Assembly: GCF_040207125.1 (NCBI RefSeq)
Contig: NZ_CP157940.1
Location: 1,178,001-1,242,000 of the forward strand
Length of the DNA stretch: 64,000 bases
Direction: 5' to 3'
DNA from: Lacrimispora sp. BS-2
GTDB lineage: Bacteria > Bacillota > Clostridia > Lachnospirales > Lachnospiraceae
This document shows, piece by piece, positions 52,109 through 62,422 of this stretch (its first letter is position 1; each line of letters begins with the position of its first letter). The notes under the pieces are model-generated. The model was not told the origin of the DNA. It did no database searches and saw only the letters and a list, made by a program, of their open reading frames with translations. Made by a program: the position numbers and the translations under genes.

Positions 52109-53311
52109 ATGTTAAACGGCCTTGATATTATAGAAATAACTGGAAGAAATGTTCGGGATTCCTGGGGATACCCGGGAGTAGAAGCTGAGGTGATCCTGGA
52201 AAACGGTGCCCATGGAAGGGCGGCGGTTTCCCTGGGAAACACCGGAAGGGCAGAGGAGCAGGCGAGGCTGGTCAATGACTGGCTTTCGGAGATCATATTG
52301 TTTGAGGATGCATCAGACCAGGGAAAAATAGACCGGATGCTTTCCCAGGCGGCAGAGGAAACAAGAGCAGAAGAAGACGGAAATCAGGGAGTTCTGGCTT
52401 TATCCATGGCAGTTGCAAGGGCAGCCGGTGCAGGACTTTGTCTTCCCCTTTACCGTTATCTGGGCGGAACCTCGGCTCCTGTGATGCCGGTTCCCATGAT
52501 GAGCATGATAAGCGGAGGAGACGGGGATAAGGGTCTGGATTTTCATGAGATCATGATCGTGCCTCAGGGAGCAAATTCCTATTCGGAAGGACTGCGCATG
52601 GGAGTGGAGATTTATCAGACATTAAAAAGGCTTTTATCCATGAGCGGCTTTAGCACCTCCACAGGAGATGGGGGCGGCTTTGAACCGAATATGAAAAATT
52701 CAGAGGAAGCACTGCATTATTTAATGGATGCCTTTATGCTTACCGGATATAAGCCGGGAGAAGATGTGCTGGTGGCCATCAATGCAGAAGCAGACCGGTT
52801 GTACGTAAAGGAGGACGGTACCTACTGTTTTTCAAAGGAAAGCAGGAAGGGCGGAATCACCATAAACAGGTCACAAAAGGATATGCTCGCCTATTATCTG
52901 AGGCTGGCGGACGGATTTCCCATCTGTGCGGTCATGAACGGTCTTTGGAAAGGAGATCTGGAGGGAAGGGAGCAAATGATGAAGCTCCTGGAGCACCGCA
53001 CCCTTCTGGTTTCCGATGATTTTGCTGCGTCCAACGCCACGGTCATTCGGATGGAACAGGCGGGGACCGTTACCGGGGCACTTGAAATGGTGGAAAAGGC
53101 AAGAAAAGCCGGACATAAGGTGATTATTGCCAGCGATGTGCAGGATACGGAAGAGTCTTTCCTTGCAGACATGGCGGCGGCTGTACATGCCGATTATGTA
53201 AAGAGCGGCGCACCGTGCAGAGGGGAATGCACAGCAAAATACAATGAACTTCTGCGCATTGAAGAATTTTACAGGAAAACCTGGCGGGCAGTCATGGAAT
53301 GTTCCGGCTGA
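52109..53311 (+). CDS. enolase paralogue lacking catalytic residues
   Basis: The 400-residue protein follows enolase from end to end: LALSMAVARAAGAGLCLPLYRYLGG, VPMMSMISGGDGDKGLDFHEIM, FSTSTGDGGGFEPNMKNSEE, LVSDDFAASN and VKSGAPCRGECTAKYNELLRIEE. Against the well-known enolase residues (E. coli numbering), the acid Glu208 is Gly (188), the base Lys341 is Arg (314), metal ligands Asp245 and Glu289 are Asn (225) and Met (276), and the SHRSGE loop reads SDVQDTEES. Glu167, Asp316 and Lys392 equivalents remain. It should not be a glycolytic enolase. AGGAGG precedes the ATG; the gene is alone after the pheST terminator. A regulatory, binding or new catalytic role is open. Confidence 0.85.
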   Translation: MLNGLDIIEITGRNVRDSWGYPGVEAEVILENGAHGRAAVSLGNTGRAEEQARLVNDWLSEIILFEDASDQGKIDRMLSQAAEETRAEEDGNQGVLALSMAVARAAGAGLCLPLYRYLGGTSAPVMPVPMMSMISGGDGDKGLDFHEIMIVPQGANSYSEGLRMGVEIYQTLKRLLSMSGFSTSTGDGGGFEPNMKNSEEALHYLMDAFMLTGYKPGEDVLVAINAEADRLYVKEDGTYCFSKESRKGGITINRSQKDMLAYYLRLADGFPICAVMNGLWKGDLEGREQMMKLLEHRTLLVSDDFAASNATVIRMEQAGTVTGALEMVEKARKAGHKVIIASDVQDTEESFLADMAAAVHADYVKSGAPCRGECTAKYNELLRIEEFYRKTWRAVMECSG

Positions 53312-53467
53312 CCGGTCAAAGAAAAAGAACCGAAATCCCCCCATTTACCGGTGAAGAATGATTATTTCCATGACTTAGGAATAAGTTGGATTCTTATGGA
53401 TATATGCCATGGGCAGGACCTGATGCCGGGGCACATCAAAGGACGAACATAAAAATATAAAAATATA

Positions 53468-53496
53468 TTGTATTTTCAGAAAAATTATGGTATGAT
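53468..53496 (+). promoter_or_regulatory. promoter of secG-rnr-smpB
   Basis: TTGTAT (53468-53473), 17-bp spacer, TATGAT (53491-53496). Confidence 0.6.
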
Positions 53497-53527
53497 ATCC
53501 TATGTTTGACTATAGGAGGTGGGAAAC

Positions 53528-53761
53528 GTGATCAGGATTATTTTATCAATCATATTTGTTATCATATGTGTTGCTTTATCAGCAATAGTCCTTTTACAGG
53601 AAGGAAAGAGTCAGGGCCTGGGTTCTATCGGCGGTATGGCAGATACCTACTGGGGCAGAAATAAAGGCCGTTCCATGGAAGGAAAACTGGAAAAATTCAC
53701 AAAATACGGAGCAGTCCTGTTTTTCATTCTGGCACTGGTACTGAATCTGAATATACTGTAA
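53528..53761 (+). CDS. secG: preprotein translocase subunit SecG
   Basis: The GTG at 53528 has AGGAGG 8 bases upstream; the GTG at 53519 overlaps that site and was rejected. The 77-residue protein has two membrane segments (IRIILSIIFVIICVALSAIVLL and AVLFFILALVLNLNIL) around the conserved loop LQEGKSQGLGSIGGMADTYW. SecG supports protein export through SecYEG. The order secG-rnr-smpB is widely conserved in Firmicutes. Confidence 0.95.
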   Translation: MIRIILSIIFVIICVALSAIVLLQEGKSQGLGSIGGMADTYWGRNKGRSMEGKLEKFTKYGAVLFFILALVLNLNIL

Positions 53762-53767
53762 AGATTA

Positions 53768-53802
53768 AACACTCTTGTGATATGGCAACAAGGGTGTTTT
53801 TT
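53768..53802 (+). terminator. terminator or attenuator between secG and rnr
   Basis: AACACTCTTGT pairs with ACAAGGGTGTT (one G-U) around a 9-base loop, followed by six Ts. Confidence 0.75.
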
Positions 53803-53906
53803 CGCATTATAGGGAAGTTTTGTAATACCTGCTGGTAAAGTGCAGATAATACTAGGAAAGAATGAAAAGAAAGATAGATAAAAATGATAGTTAAGAGAGG
53901 AAGACA

Positions 53907-56048
53907 ATGACAGAAGAACAGTTAACGCAAAGGAAAGCCATGCTTCTCCAGCTGATTCATGATCCTGCCTATGTGCCTATGAAATTAAAGGAATTAGCCA
54001 TTCTTTTTGACATTCCAAAGGAGCAGAGGGAAGATTTAAAAAAGGTACTTGATACACTTTTAGCAGAAGGAAAGATTGGCGTATCACAAAAAGGAAAATA
54101 CGGAAAGCCGGATGTCGGCTCCATTGCCGGAGTGTTTTCCGGACACTCCAAAGGCTTTGGTTTTGTATCGGTAGAAGGGCTTGATCAGGATATTTTTATT
54201 CCGGAAGATAAGACAGGCGGCGCACTTCACGGTGATACTGTGCTGATATCTGCCGAATCAAAGCCCGGTAACGGAAAAAGGGCTGAGGGCCATGTGATTA
54301 AGGTACTGGTCCATGCAAATGAGGAGATCATAGGTTATTACCAGAAAAATAAGAGTTTTGGTTTCGTCATTCCGGACAACCAGAAGGTTTCAAAGGATAT
54401 GTTCATTCCCCAGGGCAAGGACATGGGAGCTGTGACCGGTCACAAGGTGGTGGTTAAGGTTACGGATTTTGGCGGGCCGGAACGGAAACCGGAAGGGATC
54501 ATAACGGAAATCATTGGCCATGTCAATGACCCTGGCACGGATATTCTTTCTATTGTAAGAGCTTACGGACTTCCTGAGGAATTTCCGGACAGTGTGATGA
54601 AACAGGTAGGAGCAGTGCCGGATGCGGTTACCGGCAAAGACATGCAGGGACGCCTGGATTTAAGAAATTTACAGACAGTTACCATTGACGGAGAAGATGC
54701 AAAGGACCTTGACGATGCCATTACCATATCAAAAAAGGGCGGAGTCTATACCTTAGGTGTTCACATCGCTGATGTTACAAATTACGTAACAGAAAACAGT
54801 CCATTGGATGAGGAAGCTTTAAGGCGGGGCACCAGTGTTTATCTTGTGGACCGGGTAATCCCCATGCTGCCCCATAAGCTGTCAAATGGAATCTGCTCCT
54901 TAAACCAGGGAGAAGACCGGCTGGCTTTAAGCTGCATCATGGACATTGATGAAAACGGCAATGTAATGGGACACCGGATAGCGGAAACCATCATAAACGT
55001 GGACCGGAGAATGACCTATACGGCAGTCAATGCCATTATAACCGACCGGGATGAGGCGGTTATGAAGGAATACGAAGCGTTTGTTCCCATGTTTGAGCAA
55101 ATGAAGGAACTGGCTGATATTCTACGGGAAAAGAGAAAGAAGAGGGGCTCCATTGATTTTGATTTCCCGGAAACAAAGGTGATTCTTGATGAACGTGGAA
55201 AGCCTCTGGAAATCAAGCCCTATGAGAGAAATGCGGCAACAAAAATCATCGAGGATTTTATGCTGATGGCAAATGAGACGGTTGCGGAGGATTATTTCTG
55301 GCAGGAAATCCCCTTCTTATACCGTACTCATGACAATCCGGATCCGGAAAAGATGAAGAGCCTTGCAACTTTGATTAATAATTTTGGATATTCCATCCGT
55401 TTCCACAACGGTGAAGTTTACCCGAAGGAAGTCCAGAAGCTGCTTGCCAATGCAGAAGATACGCCGGAGGAGGCTCTGATCAGCCGTCTGGCCCTGCGTT
55501 CCATGAAGCAGGCCAAGTATACGGTTTCCAATACCGGGCACTTTGGTCTGGCTGCTAAATATTACACCCACTTTACCTCTCCAATCAGAAGATATCCGGA
55601 CTTACAGATCCACCGTATCATTAAGGAGAACTTAAGATCAGGCTTAGCTGAGAAGAGGATCAGCCATTACGATAAGATCCTTCAGCAGGTGTCAGTCCAG
55701 TCTTCTGCCATGGAGCGGAGGGCCGATGAAGCCGAGCGGGAGACCATTAAGCTTAAAAAGTGCGAATACATGTCCAGACACATTGGGGAAGAGTTTGACG
55801 GAGTGATTTCCGGTGTGACCAACTGGGGGCTTTATGTGGAGCTTCCTAATACCGTGGAGGGCTTGATTCATGTGAATCAGCTCCAGGATGATTATTATCA
55901 TTTTGATGAAGAGCATTATGAGCTGGTAGGAGAAATGACAAAAAAGACCTATAAACTTGGTCAGCCTATCAGGGTCATGGTGCTGGGTACGGATAAACTT
56001 TTGCGTACCATCGACTTTATTCCGGCGAAGAGTTTTGAAGAGGAATAA
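53907..56048 (+). CDS. rnr: ribonuclease R
   Basis: RNase R is a processive 3'-5' exoribonuclease that degrades structured and defective RNA. In 713 residues one sees the N-terminal winged helix, two cold-shock domains ([37 protein letters not shown]), the RNB catalytic core with [19 protein letters not shown] and [19 protein letters not shown], and the C-terminal S1 domain ([20 protein letters not shown]). It shares the transcript with smpB, its partner in trans-translation quality control. Confidence 0.97.
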   Translation: MTEEQLTQRKAMLLQLIHDPAYVPMKLKELAILFDIPKEQREDLKKVLDTLLAEGKIGVSQKGKYGKPDVGSIAGVFSGHSKGFGFVSVEGLDQDIFIPEDKTGGALHGDTVLISAESKPGNGKRAEGHVIKVLVHANEEIIGYYQKNKSFGFVIPDNQKVSKDMFIPQGKDMGAVTGHKVVVKVTDFGGPERKPEGIITEIIGHVNDPGTDILSIVRAYGLPEEFPDSVMKQVGAVPDAVTGKDMQGRLDLRNLQTVTIDGEDAKDLDDAITISKKGGVYTLGVHIADVTNYVTENSPLDEEALRRGTSVYLVDRVIPMLPHKLSNGICSLNQGEDRLALSCIMDIDENGNVMGHRIAETIINVDRRMTYTAVNAIITDRDEAVMKEYEAFVPMFEQMKELADILREKRKKRGSIDFDFPETKVILDERGKPLEIKPYERNAATKIIEDFMLMANETVAEDYFWQEIPFLYRTHDNPDPEKMKSLATLINNFGYSIRFHNGEVYPKEVQKLLANAEDTPEEALISRLALRSMKQAKYTVSNTGHFGLAAKYYTHFTSPIRRYPDLQIHRIIKENLRSGLAEKRISHYDKILQQVSVQSSAMERRADEAERETIKLKKCEYMSRHIGEEFDGVISGVTNWGLYVELPNTVEGLIHVNQLQDDYYHFDEEHYELVGEMTKKTYKLGQPIRVMVLGTDKLLRTIDFIPAKSFEEE

Positions 56049-56062
56049 CAGGAGGAACGAAA

Positions 56063-56527
56063 ATGGGGAAAGAGAGTTTCAAATTGATTGCCAATAACAA
56101 GAAGGCATATCACGATTATTTTATTGATGAAAAATACGAAGCCGGCATCGAACTGGCCGGAACAGAAGTAAAATCCATCCGCATGGGCAAATGCAGCGTA
56201 AAGGAATCCTTTGTCAAAATTGATAAAGGAGAGGTTTATGTTTGTGGCATGAACATCAGCCCTTATGAAAAAGGGAATATCTTTAACAAGGATCCGCTGA
56301 GAGTCAGAAAGCTGCTGCTTCACAAGGCTGAGATCGGAAAGCTGGATGCAAAGATCGCCCAGAAGGGATATACCCTGGTTCCTCTGCAGGTATATTTTAA
56401 AGGCAGCCTTGTGAAGGTGGAGATCGGCCTTGCCAGAGGTAAAAAGCTATACGATAAAAGAGATGACATTGCTAAAAAGGATCAGAAAAGAGAACTGGAA
56501 AGAGACTTTAAGGTGAGAAATCTTTAA
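56063..56527 (+). CDS. smpB: SsrA-binding protein SmpB
   Basis: The 154-residue OB-fold protein shows [43 protein letters not shown]-type [15 protein letters not shown] and the basic C-terminal tail ([20 protein letters not shown]) that enters the ribosome. SmpB delivers tmRNA to stalled ribosomes. CAGGAGG precedes the ATG. The tmRNA gene, often just downstream, was not recognised in this window. Confidence 0.97.
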   Translation: MGKESFKLIANNKKAYHDYFIDEKYEAGIELAGTEVKSIRMGKCSVKESFVKIDKGEVYVCGMNISPYEKGNIFNKDPLRVRKLLLHKAEIGKLDAKIAQKGYTLVPLQVYFKGSLVKVEIGLARGKKLYDKRDDIAKKDQKRELERDFKVRNL

Positions 56528-56619
56528 CTGACTAACACTTTATCAGGCCTCCTGAATAATCTGTACAGAAAGCTGTTTTAATGCTAAAATAACCTTAGAA
56601 AATGTTGGAGGGAAAACGG

Positions 56620-58575
56620 ATGGCATTATACGATTACGTAGGGGCATTAAGGCGGGGCCGTAGGCAATATCAGGCTTCCGTATCAAAGGGAGAATATCCC
56701 TATCTGCCGGTCCTGGATGAGATACTGTCTTTTACGGATATTGTTTCGGAAGTGAACTTGGGGATTATGGATATTCCTCTGGAAAAAGTGGTAGGAACGA
56801 AAACGGAGGGGCGAACCAGCGCCTTTGCCAGTAATTTTATGCCCCTTTTGTCGGAAAGATCGGAATTTGGAGCGAAATGGGCGTATTTATATGACCACCA
56901 GATTGAAGAAGGAATCCATGATCCTATTGAAGCTTATGAATTTATGAACCAGTATTACGTTCAGGAGGGCAACAAGAGGGTCAGCGTTTTAAAATATGTA
57001 GGTGCTTTCAGCATCTCGGCCTCCGTCACCCGCCTGATTCCAAAGAGGACCGATGACTTAGATAACAAGCTTTATTATGAGTTTCTGGATTTTTACCAGG
57101 TCTCCTTTAACTGCGACATCTGGTTCAGCAAAGAGGGAAGCTATGACAAGCTGATAAAGGCCATGAATAAAAATCCGGGAGAGCCCTGGAGCGAGGATGA
57201 CAGGATTATCTTTAAGTCCGCCTATGACCGCTTTTCCAAAGCATTTCATGCCTTTGGCGGTGATGATTATGATATGACCTGTTCGGACGCGTTTCTGGTT
57301 TATGTGGAGCTGTTCGGATACCGGACGGTGAAGGACCGGATCGAGGGGCAGATAAAAAAAGATCTTGTGAGGATAAAGGATGAAATCCTTCTGGCTTCCA
57401 GAGGCAATAAGATTGCTTTGGTTGAACAGCCGGAAGAGATAGCAGAAGCATCGGATAGTCCACTTAAGCTCATCAACTGGCTGCGCCCGTTCCAGGCCAT
57501 TGAACCGCAGATGTTAAAAATTGCATTTATCCATGCGAAGACAGCGGAAAATTCAAGCTGGGCTTACGGGCATGAGCTGGGAAGGATGTATCTGGAGCAG
57601 GCGTTTAACGGTGCCATTCAAACGGTTGCATTTTTTAACGCAGATACGGAGCAGGAGATTGCCAGTGCCATTGAACTGGCAATTGCGGCCAGGTGCAACG
57701 TAATATTTACTACGAACTCCCAGATGATAAGTCTAAGTGTGAAAACTGCAATCGATCATCCGGAGATAAAGGTTTTCAACTGTTCCGTTAATATGTCTTA
57801 TTCTTCTATCTGTACCTATTATGGAAGAATGTATGAATCGAAATTCCTTATGGGAGCTTTGGCAGCGTCCATGTCCCGGAATGAGAAGATCGGATATATT
57901 GCCGATTATCCGATCTACGGCACCATTGCCAACATCAATGCATTTGCTCTGGGAGCCAGGATGATCAATCCATATGCCAAGGTGTACTTAGAATGGTCAA
58001 AGGTAAAGGACCGGGATGCTCATGCAGAGCTGGAAAAAGAGAAAGTTACCTTTATCTCAGGGGATGATATGATAACTCCTCAGACGCCCACCAGGGAATA
58101 CGGACTTTACCAGAAGAATCCCGATGGAAGCCTTAAAAATCTGGCGAGCCCGATCTGGCACTGGGGGAAATTTTACGAAAAAATTGTCAATATTATATGC
58201 CATGGAGATTCCGACAGGAAAGAAATGAAGGGGAAACAGGCCATCAATTACTGGTGGGGGATGTCGGCAGATGTGATTGATGTCATCTGCTCTCACAATC
58301 TGCCTCACGGAACAAGCCGGTTGATTACATTTTTGAGGAATTCCATACGGGCTGGAAGCTTTCAGCCTTTTGAAGGAACTATTTATTCTCAGGACGGACA
58401 AATCCAGTGTGGGGAAAACGAAAGTCTTACTCCGGAGGAAATAACCACCATGAACTGGCTGACAGAAAATGTGGTGGGACAGATTCCGGCATTTGATGAG
58501 CTTACACAAGAGGCTCGGTCTCTGGTACGTCTCCAGGGACAGACAATATACGAGAACACGGATATGGAGGAATAG
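56620..58575 (+). CDS. cytoplasmic BMP-type periplasmic-binding-fold protein with ParB-like N-terminal part
   Basis: The ATG at 56620 follows GGAGGG. The 651-residue product has no signal peptide. Residues ~45-130 contain DIPLEKVVGTKTEGR and YYVQEGNKRVSVLKYVGA, which resembles the ParB/Srx nucleotide-binding pattern (EGNHR-type). From ~305 on there is a basic-membrane-protein (BMP/Med-like) binding fold: LKIAFIHAKTAENSSWAYGH, GRMYLEQAFNGAI, FTTNSQMISLSVKTAIDHPE, GIADYPIYGTIANINAFALG-like IGYIADYPIYGTIA. BMP domains bind nucleosides. I infer an intracellular nucleoside-responsive protein. It is translationally linked to the phosphoesterase gene that follows. Confidence 0.8.
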   Translation: MALYDYVGALRRGRRQYQASVSKGEYPYLPVLDEILSFTDIVSEVNLGIMDIPLEKVVGTKTEGRTSAFASNFMPLLSERSEFGAKWAYLYDHQIEEGIHDPIEAYEFMNQYYVQEGNKRVSVLKYVGAFSISASVTRLIPKRTDDLDNKLYYEFLDFYQVSFNCDIWFSKEGSYDKLIKAMNKNPGEPWSEDDRIIFKSAYDRFSKAFHAFGGDDYDMTCSDAFLVYVELFGYRTVKDRIEGQIKKDLVRIKDEILLASRGNKIALVEQPEEIAEASDSPLKLINWLRPFQAIEPQMLKIAFIHAKTAENSSWAYGHELGRMYLEQAFNGAIQTVAFFNADTEQEIASAIELAIAARCNVIFTTNSQMISLSVKTAIDHPEIKVFNCSVNMSYSSICTYYGRMYESKFLMGALAASMSRNEKIGYIADYPIYGTIANINAFALGARMINPYAKVYLEWSKVKDRDAHAELEKEKVTFISGDDMITPQTPTREYGLYQKNPDGSLKNLASPIWHWGKFYEKIVNIICHGDSDRKEMKGKQAINYWWGMSADVIDVICSHNLPHGTSRLITFLRNSIRAGSFQPFEGTIYSQDGQIQCGENESLTPEEITTMNWLTENVVGQIPAFDELTQEARSLVRLQGQTIYENTDMEE

Positions 58576-58576
58576 T

Positions 58577-59182
58577 GTGAAGATCCTGGTACTGTCTGAC
58601 CATGAGTCAAAATCACTGTATGAATATTATTCACCGGAAAAATTAAAGGACATTGATTTAATTATTTCCTGCGGAGATTTAAGAGCGAATTATCTTACGT
58701 TTTTTGCAACATTTTCCCATGCCCCGGTCTTTTATGTCCGGGGAAATCACGATGGCAGGTATGAGGACTGTCCACCAGAGGGCTGCACCTGCATTGAAGA
58801 TGATATTATAACCTACCAGGGAATCCGGATTATGGGGCTGGGCGGTTCCATGGAGTACATTCCGGGTTCGCCGAACCAGTACACGGAACGGGGGATGGAG
58901 CGGAGAATCAAAAGAATGTGGTGGAAGCTTAAGAAGAACAAAGGCTTTGATATTCTTGTCACTCATGCTCCGGCATTTCAGCTCAATGACCTGCCGGACC
59001 TGCCTCATCAGGGTTTTTCCTGTTTTAAGGAACTGATGGACAAGTATTCTCCCAAGTATTTTCTTCACGGACATGTCCATGCCAATTATGGGAAGAGCTT
59101 TAAGAGGGAAGACCAGTATGGCGGCACAAGGGTCGTAAACGCCTATGAATATTATATTATTGATTATCCGGAAAAGCCGTAA
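58577..59182 (+). CDS. metallophosphoesterase, 201 aa
   Basis: The GTG start one base after the BMP stop codon has GGAGG upstream. Calcineurin-like motifs are ILVLSDHESKSL (D but H-E instead of the usual DxH), LIISCGDLRANY (GD), FYVRGNHDGRYED (GNHD), VTHAPAFQL (H) and FLHGHVHANYG (GHxH). All but the first motif are classical, so it should bind two metals and cleave a phosphoester. The tight coupling to the BMP/ParB-like protein suggests a nucleotide-type substrate, which is inference. Confidence 0.9.
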   Translation: MKILVLSDHESKSLYEYYSPEKLKDIDLIISCGDLRANYLTFFATFSHAPVFYVRGNHDGRYEDCPPEGCTCIEDDIITYQGIRIMGLGGSMEYIPGSPNQYTERGMERRIKRMWWKLKKNKGFDILVTHAPAFQLNDLPDLPHQGFSCFKELMDKYSPKYFLHGHVHANYGKSFKREDQYGGTRVVNAYEYYIIDYPEKP

Positions 59183-59454
59183 CAACCTGGGTATGAGTTA
59201 CATATAATATAAGAGAGGCCTGATAGATGAAACCTAAAAAAGAATATTGACAATCTGAACAGGCGATAGCTATCTTAAGCTATAGGGCCGGGTTGCCAAG
59301 TGCGACAATGGATGATTTCATTGCATCTGTGGGACAGTAGTTTGCTCAAATTGTTCCATAGGTGCATTTTTTGTATCACAAAATATGCAAATATATGGAT
59401 TGAGAGCTTGCCGCAGGTGCCGTAGGGCTATCTTATTCAATGGGAGGTACTGAT
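59183..59454 (+). other. gap with a decayed or interrupted small reading frame
   Basis: A 37-codon frame starts at ATG 59227 behind AGAGAGG: MKPKKEY, then TGA at 59248-59250, then QSEQAIAILSYRAGLPSATM and DDFIASVGQ before TAG at 59338. It looks like a broken gene rather than RNA, but no family is known. The stretch after 59341 contains nothing I recognise. Confidence 0.3.
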
Positions 59455-60393
59455 ATGGAACGGATTAAAAAAAGGAAAAAAGAAAGGGATTCCATAGGCA
59501 TTGCCATGCACGTATCAATGGTCACTATTGTGATCAATCTGCTCCTTTCAATATTTAAGATGGCTGCGGGTATTCTGGCACATTCAGGAGCCATGATTTC
59601 CGACGCGGTACATTCGGCATCCGATGTGTTAAGTACGGTTGCCGTCATGATAGGAGTGAACATAGCCGGTAAAAAGTCAGATAAGGAACATCCTTACGGC
59701 CATGACCGCATGGAATGTGTGGCTGCCATCATCCTGTCAGCCATGCTTATGGCTACGGGAATTGTAATTGGCGTAAGCGGAGCCAAAAAAATCATGGCAG
59801 GAAACGTGGAAGGAGCGGTGGTTCCCGGGTTGTTTGCATTGGTTGCTGCGGTTTTGTCCATTGCCGCAAAGGAGTGGATGTACTGGTATACAAGGGCGGC
59901 AGCAAAAAAGATACATTCAGGAGCAGTCATGGCAGATGCCTGGCATCACCGTTCTGATGCACTGTCTTCTGTAGGAGCTATGATCGGCATTGCCGGAGCA
60001 AGGCTTGGCTGTCCGGTTCTGGATTCGGTAGCCAGTGTGGTAATCTGTATTTTTATCGGTAAGGCGGCAGTTGACGTATTTCGGGATGCAATGGATAAGA
60101 TGGTAGATAAAGCCTGCGATGATGAAACAGTTCAGAAAATGAAAGAAGCCGCCATGGCGGTAATAGGAGTGAAGCAGATTGATGATATCAGAACCAGGAT
60201 GTTTGGAGCCAAGGTGTATGTGGACATTGAAATCGCGGCTAAAGGAAATCTGGTTCTTGTGGAATCCCATGAAATCGCGGAGAAAGTACATTTATCCATT
60301 GAGAAGAACTTCCCGGATGTAAAGCACTGCATGGTACATGTAAATCCATTGCCTGAACCTGAAAACCAAAGAGCTGACCAGGAATGCCCGTAG
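59455..60393 (+). CDS. cation diffusion facilitator (CDF) family efflux protein
   Basis: GGGAGG precedes the ATG at 59455. The 312-residue protein has six membrane segments with the two metal-site HxxxD motifs in AMISDAVHSASDVLSTVAVM and MADAWHHRSDALSSVGAM, and a cytoplasmic C-terminal domain (VKQIDDIRTRMFGAKVYVDI, LSIEKNFPDVKHCMVHVNP). CDF proteins export Zn2+, Fe2+, Mn2+ or Co2+ in exchange for protons; the metal cannot be named. A hairpin terminator follows. Confidence 0.94.
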   Translation: MERIKKRKKERDSIGIAMHVSMVTIVINLLLSIFKMAAGILAHSGAMISDAVHSASDVLSTVAVMIGVNIAGKKSDKEHPYGHDRMECVAAIILSAMLMATGIVIGVSGAKKIMAGNVEGAVVPGLFALVAAVLSIAAKEWMYWYTRAAAKKIHSGAVMADAWHHRSDALSSVGAMIGIAGARLGCPVLDSVASVVICIFIGKAAVDVFRDAMDKMVDKACDDETVQKMKEAAMAVIGVKQIDDIRTRMFGAKVYVDIEIAAKGNLVLVESHEIAEKVHLSIEKNFPDVKHCMVHVNPLPEPENQRADQECP

Positions 60394-60480
60394 GTTTTCC
60401 AGCTTGTGATCATATGGAATAACCTCAGGCCGGGCCGGGGAAAGAAAATGCAATGATATATAGAATAATAGTAACGGAAA

Positions 60481-60518
60481 AAAGAGGGCTGCGTATGGAA
60501 TGACGCAGCTCTTTGTTT
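60481..60518 (+). terminator. terminator of the CDF gene
   Basis: GCTGCGT (60488-60494) pairs with ACGCAGC (60503-60509), extended outward by AAGAGG/TCTTT-type pairs with G-U, followed by TTTGTTT. Confidence 0.6.
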
Positions 60519-60571
60519 AATCTGTATTTTAGGTATAACTTCACATTATAGTACACATTCCTATTATTTAG

Positions 60572-60600
60572 TTGACAAAAAGATGCTGGATTGCTATCAT
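60572..60600 (+). promoter_or_regulatory. promoter of ilvN-ilvC
   Basis: TTGACA (60572-60577), 17-bp spacer, TATCAT (60595-60600). The leader before ilvN is only ~25 nt, so there is no room for a T-box or peptide attenuator. Confidence 0.75.
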
Positions 60601-60632
60601 TTAAGTTACTATACAAAAAGGCGGGGATATGG

Positions 60633-61133
60633 ATGGAAAGAATCGTATTATCGTTGTTGGTTGATAACACCTCCGGTGTATTAAGCCGTGTGGCCGGACT
60701 GTTCAGCCGCCGTGGCTATAATATTGAAAGCCTTACGGTGGGTGTGACTGCGGATGAGAGATATTCCAGAATGACAGTGGTATCCACAGGTGATCAGGAG
60801 ATATTAGACCAGATTGAAAAACAGCTTAGAAAGCTGGAAGACGTAAGGGATATCAAGGAATTAAAGCCAGGCAATTCTGTTTACAGGGAACTTATTCTGG
60901 TCAAGGTACATGCCAATGCCAGCCAGCGTCAGGCAATCTGTGCTATTGCCGATATTTTCAGAGCCACCATTGTGGATGTTGGAAGGGATTCCGTAACCGT
61001 CATGCTGACAGGAGATCAGTCAAAGCTGGATGCAGTTCTTAACCTGCTTGAAGATTACGAGATTTTAGAGCTTGCCAGAACCGGCCTCACAGGACTTTCC
61101 AGAGGCTCCGATGACATTCGCTATCTGCCTTAG
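60633..61133 (+). CDS. ilvN: acetolactate synthase small (regulatory) subunit
   Basis: The ATG at 60633 (or 60630) follows GGCGGGG. The N-terminal ACT domain reads IVLSLLVDNTSGVLSRVAGLFSRR and GYNIESLTVGVTADERYSRM; the second half (YRELILVKVHANASQRQAIC, VDVGRDSVTVMLTGDQSKLD) is the ALS_ss C-terminal domain. 167 aa matches other single-ACT small subunits. It gives valine-type feedback control to the catalytic subunit IlvB, which is not in this window. ilvC follows in the same direction. Confidence 0.96.
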   Translation: MERIVLSLLVDNTSGVLSRVAGLFSRRGYNIESLTVGVTADERYSRMTVVSTGDQEILDQIEKQLRKLEDVRDIKELKPGNSVYRELILVKVHANASQRQAICAIADIFRATIVDVGRDSVTVMLTGDQSKLDAVLNLLEDYEILELARTGLTGLSRGSDDIRYLP

Positions 61134-61240
61134 GCAGTCTGGAATTGTAAGCTAGAGGTATTGTGGGAGGCGGACAGTGAGCCGTCAGCATGGTTCCTTT
61201 AACAAAATATATCAAGAGTCAGTATATGAGGAGGAAATAA

Positions 61241-62254
<1,014 letters not shown>

Positions 62255-62281
62255 GAATTATAACTGCAGGCAGTGGCCTGT

Positions 62282-62332
62282 CAAATTTAAAAGCCTGGAA
62301 AAAGCAAATCTTTTTCCAGGCTTTTAAATTTG
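62282..62332. terminator. very long perfect hairpin terminator
   Basis: 23-bp perfect arms (62282-62304 and 62310-62332) around the loop CAAAT, A/T-rich at the base and G/C-rich in the middle, so the inner 16 bp followed by TTTTAAATTT acts as a terminator in both directions between ilvC and the convergent LysR gene. Confidence 0.85.
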
Positions 62333-62422
62333 CACGGGCAATGAGTCGAACGAACATGCCTGTATATTCAACCGGCAAATGCCGCAGCAGCTAAAAAACC
62401 CGCAAAGCGCGTTTTTCTTAGT

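Noticed and set aside
56528..56619. tmRNA (ssrA) after smpB
   Set aside because: The gap is only 92 bases and contains no tRNA-like ends or tag peptide.
59248..59250. TGA as a selenocysteine codon
   Set aside because: The frame is only 37 codons, shows no redox motif around the TGA, and no SECIS-like hairpin was seen.
59250..59440. Possible metal riboswitch before the cation efflux gene
   Set aside because: No NiCo or Mn riboswitch core could be matched, and the stretch reads better as a decayed coding frame.
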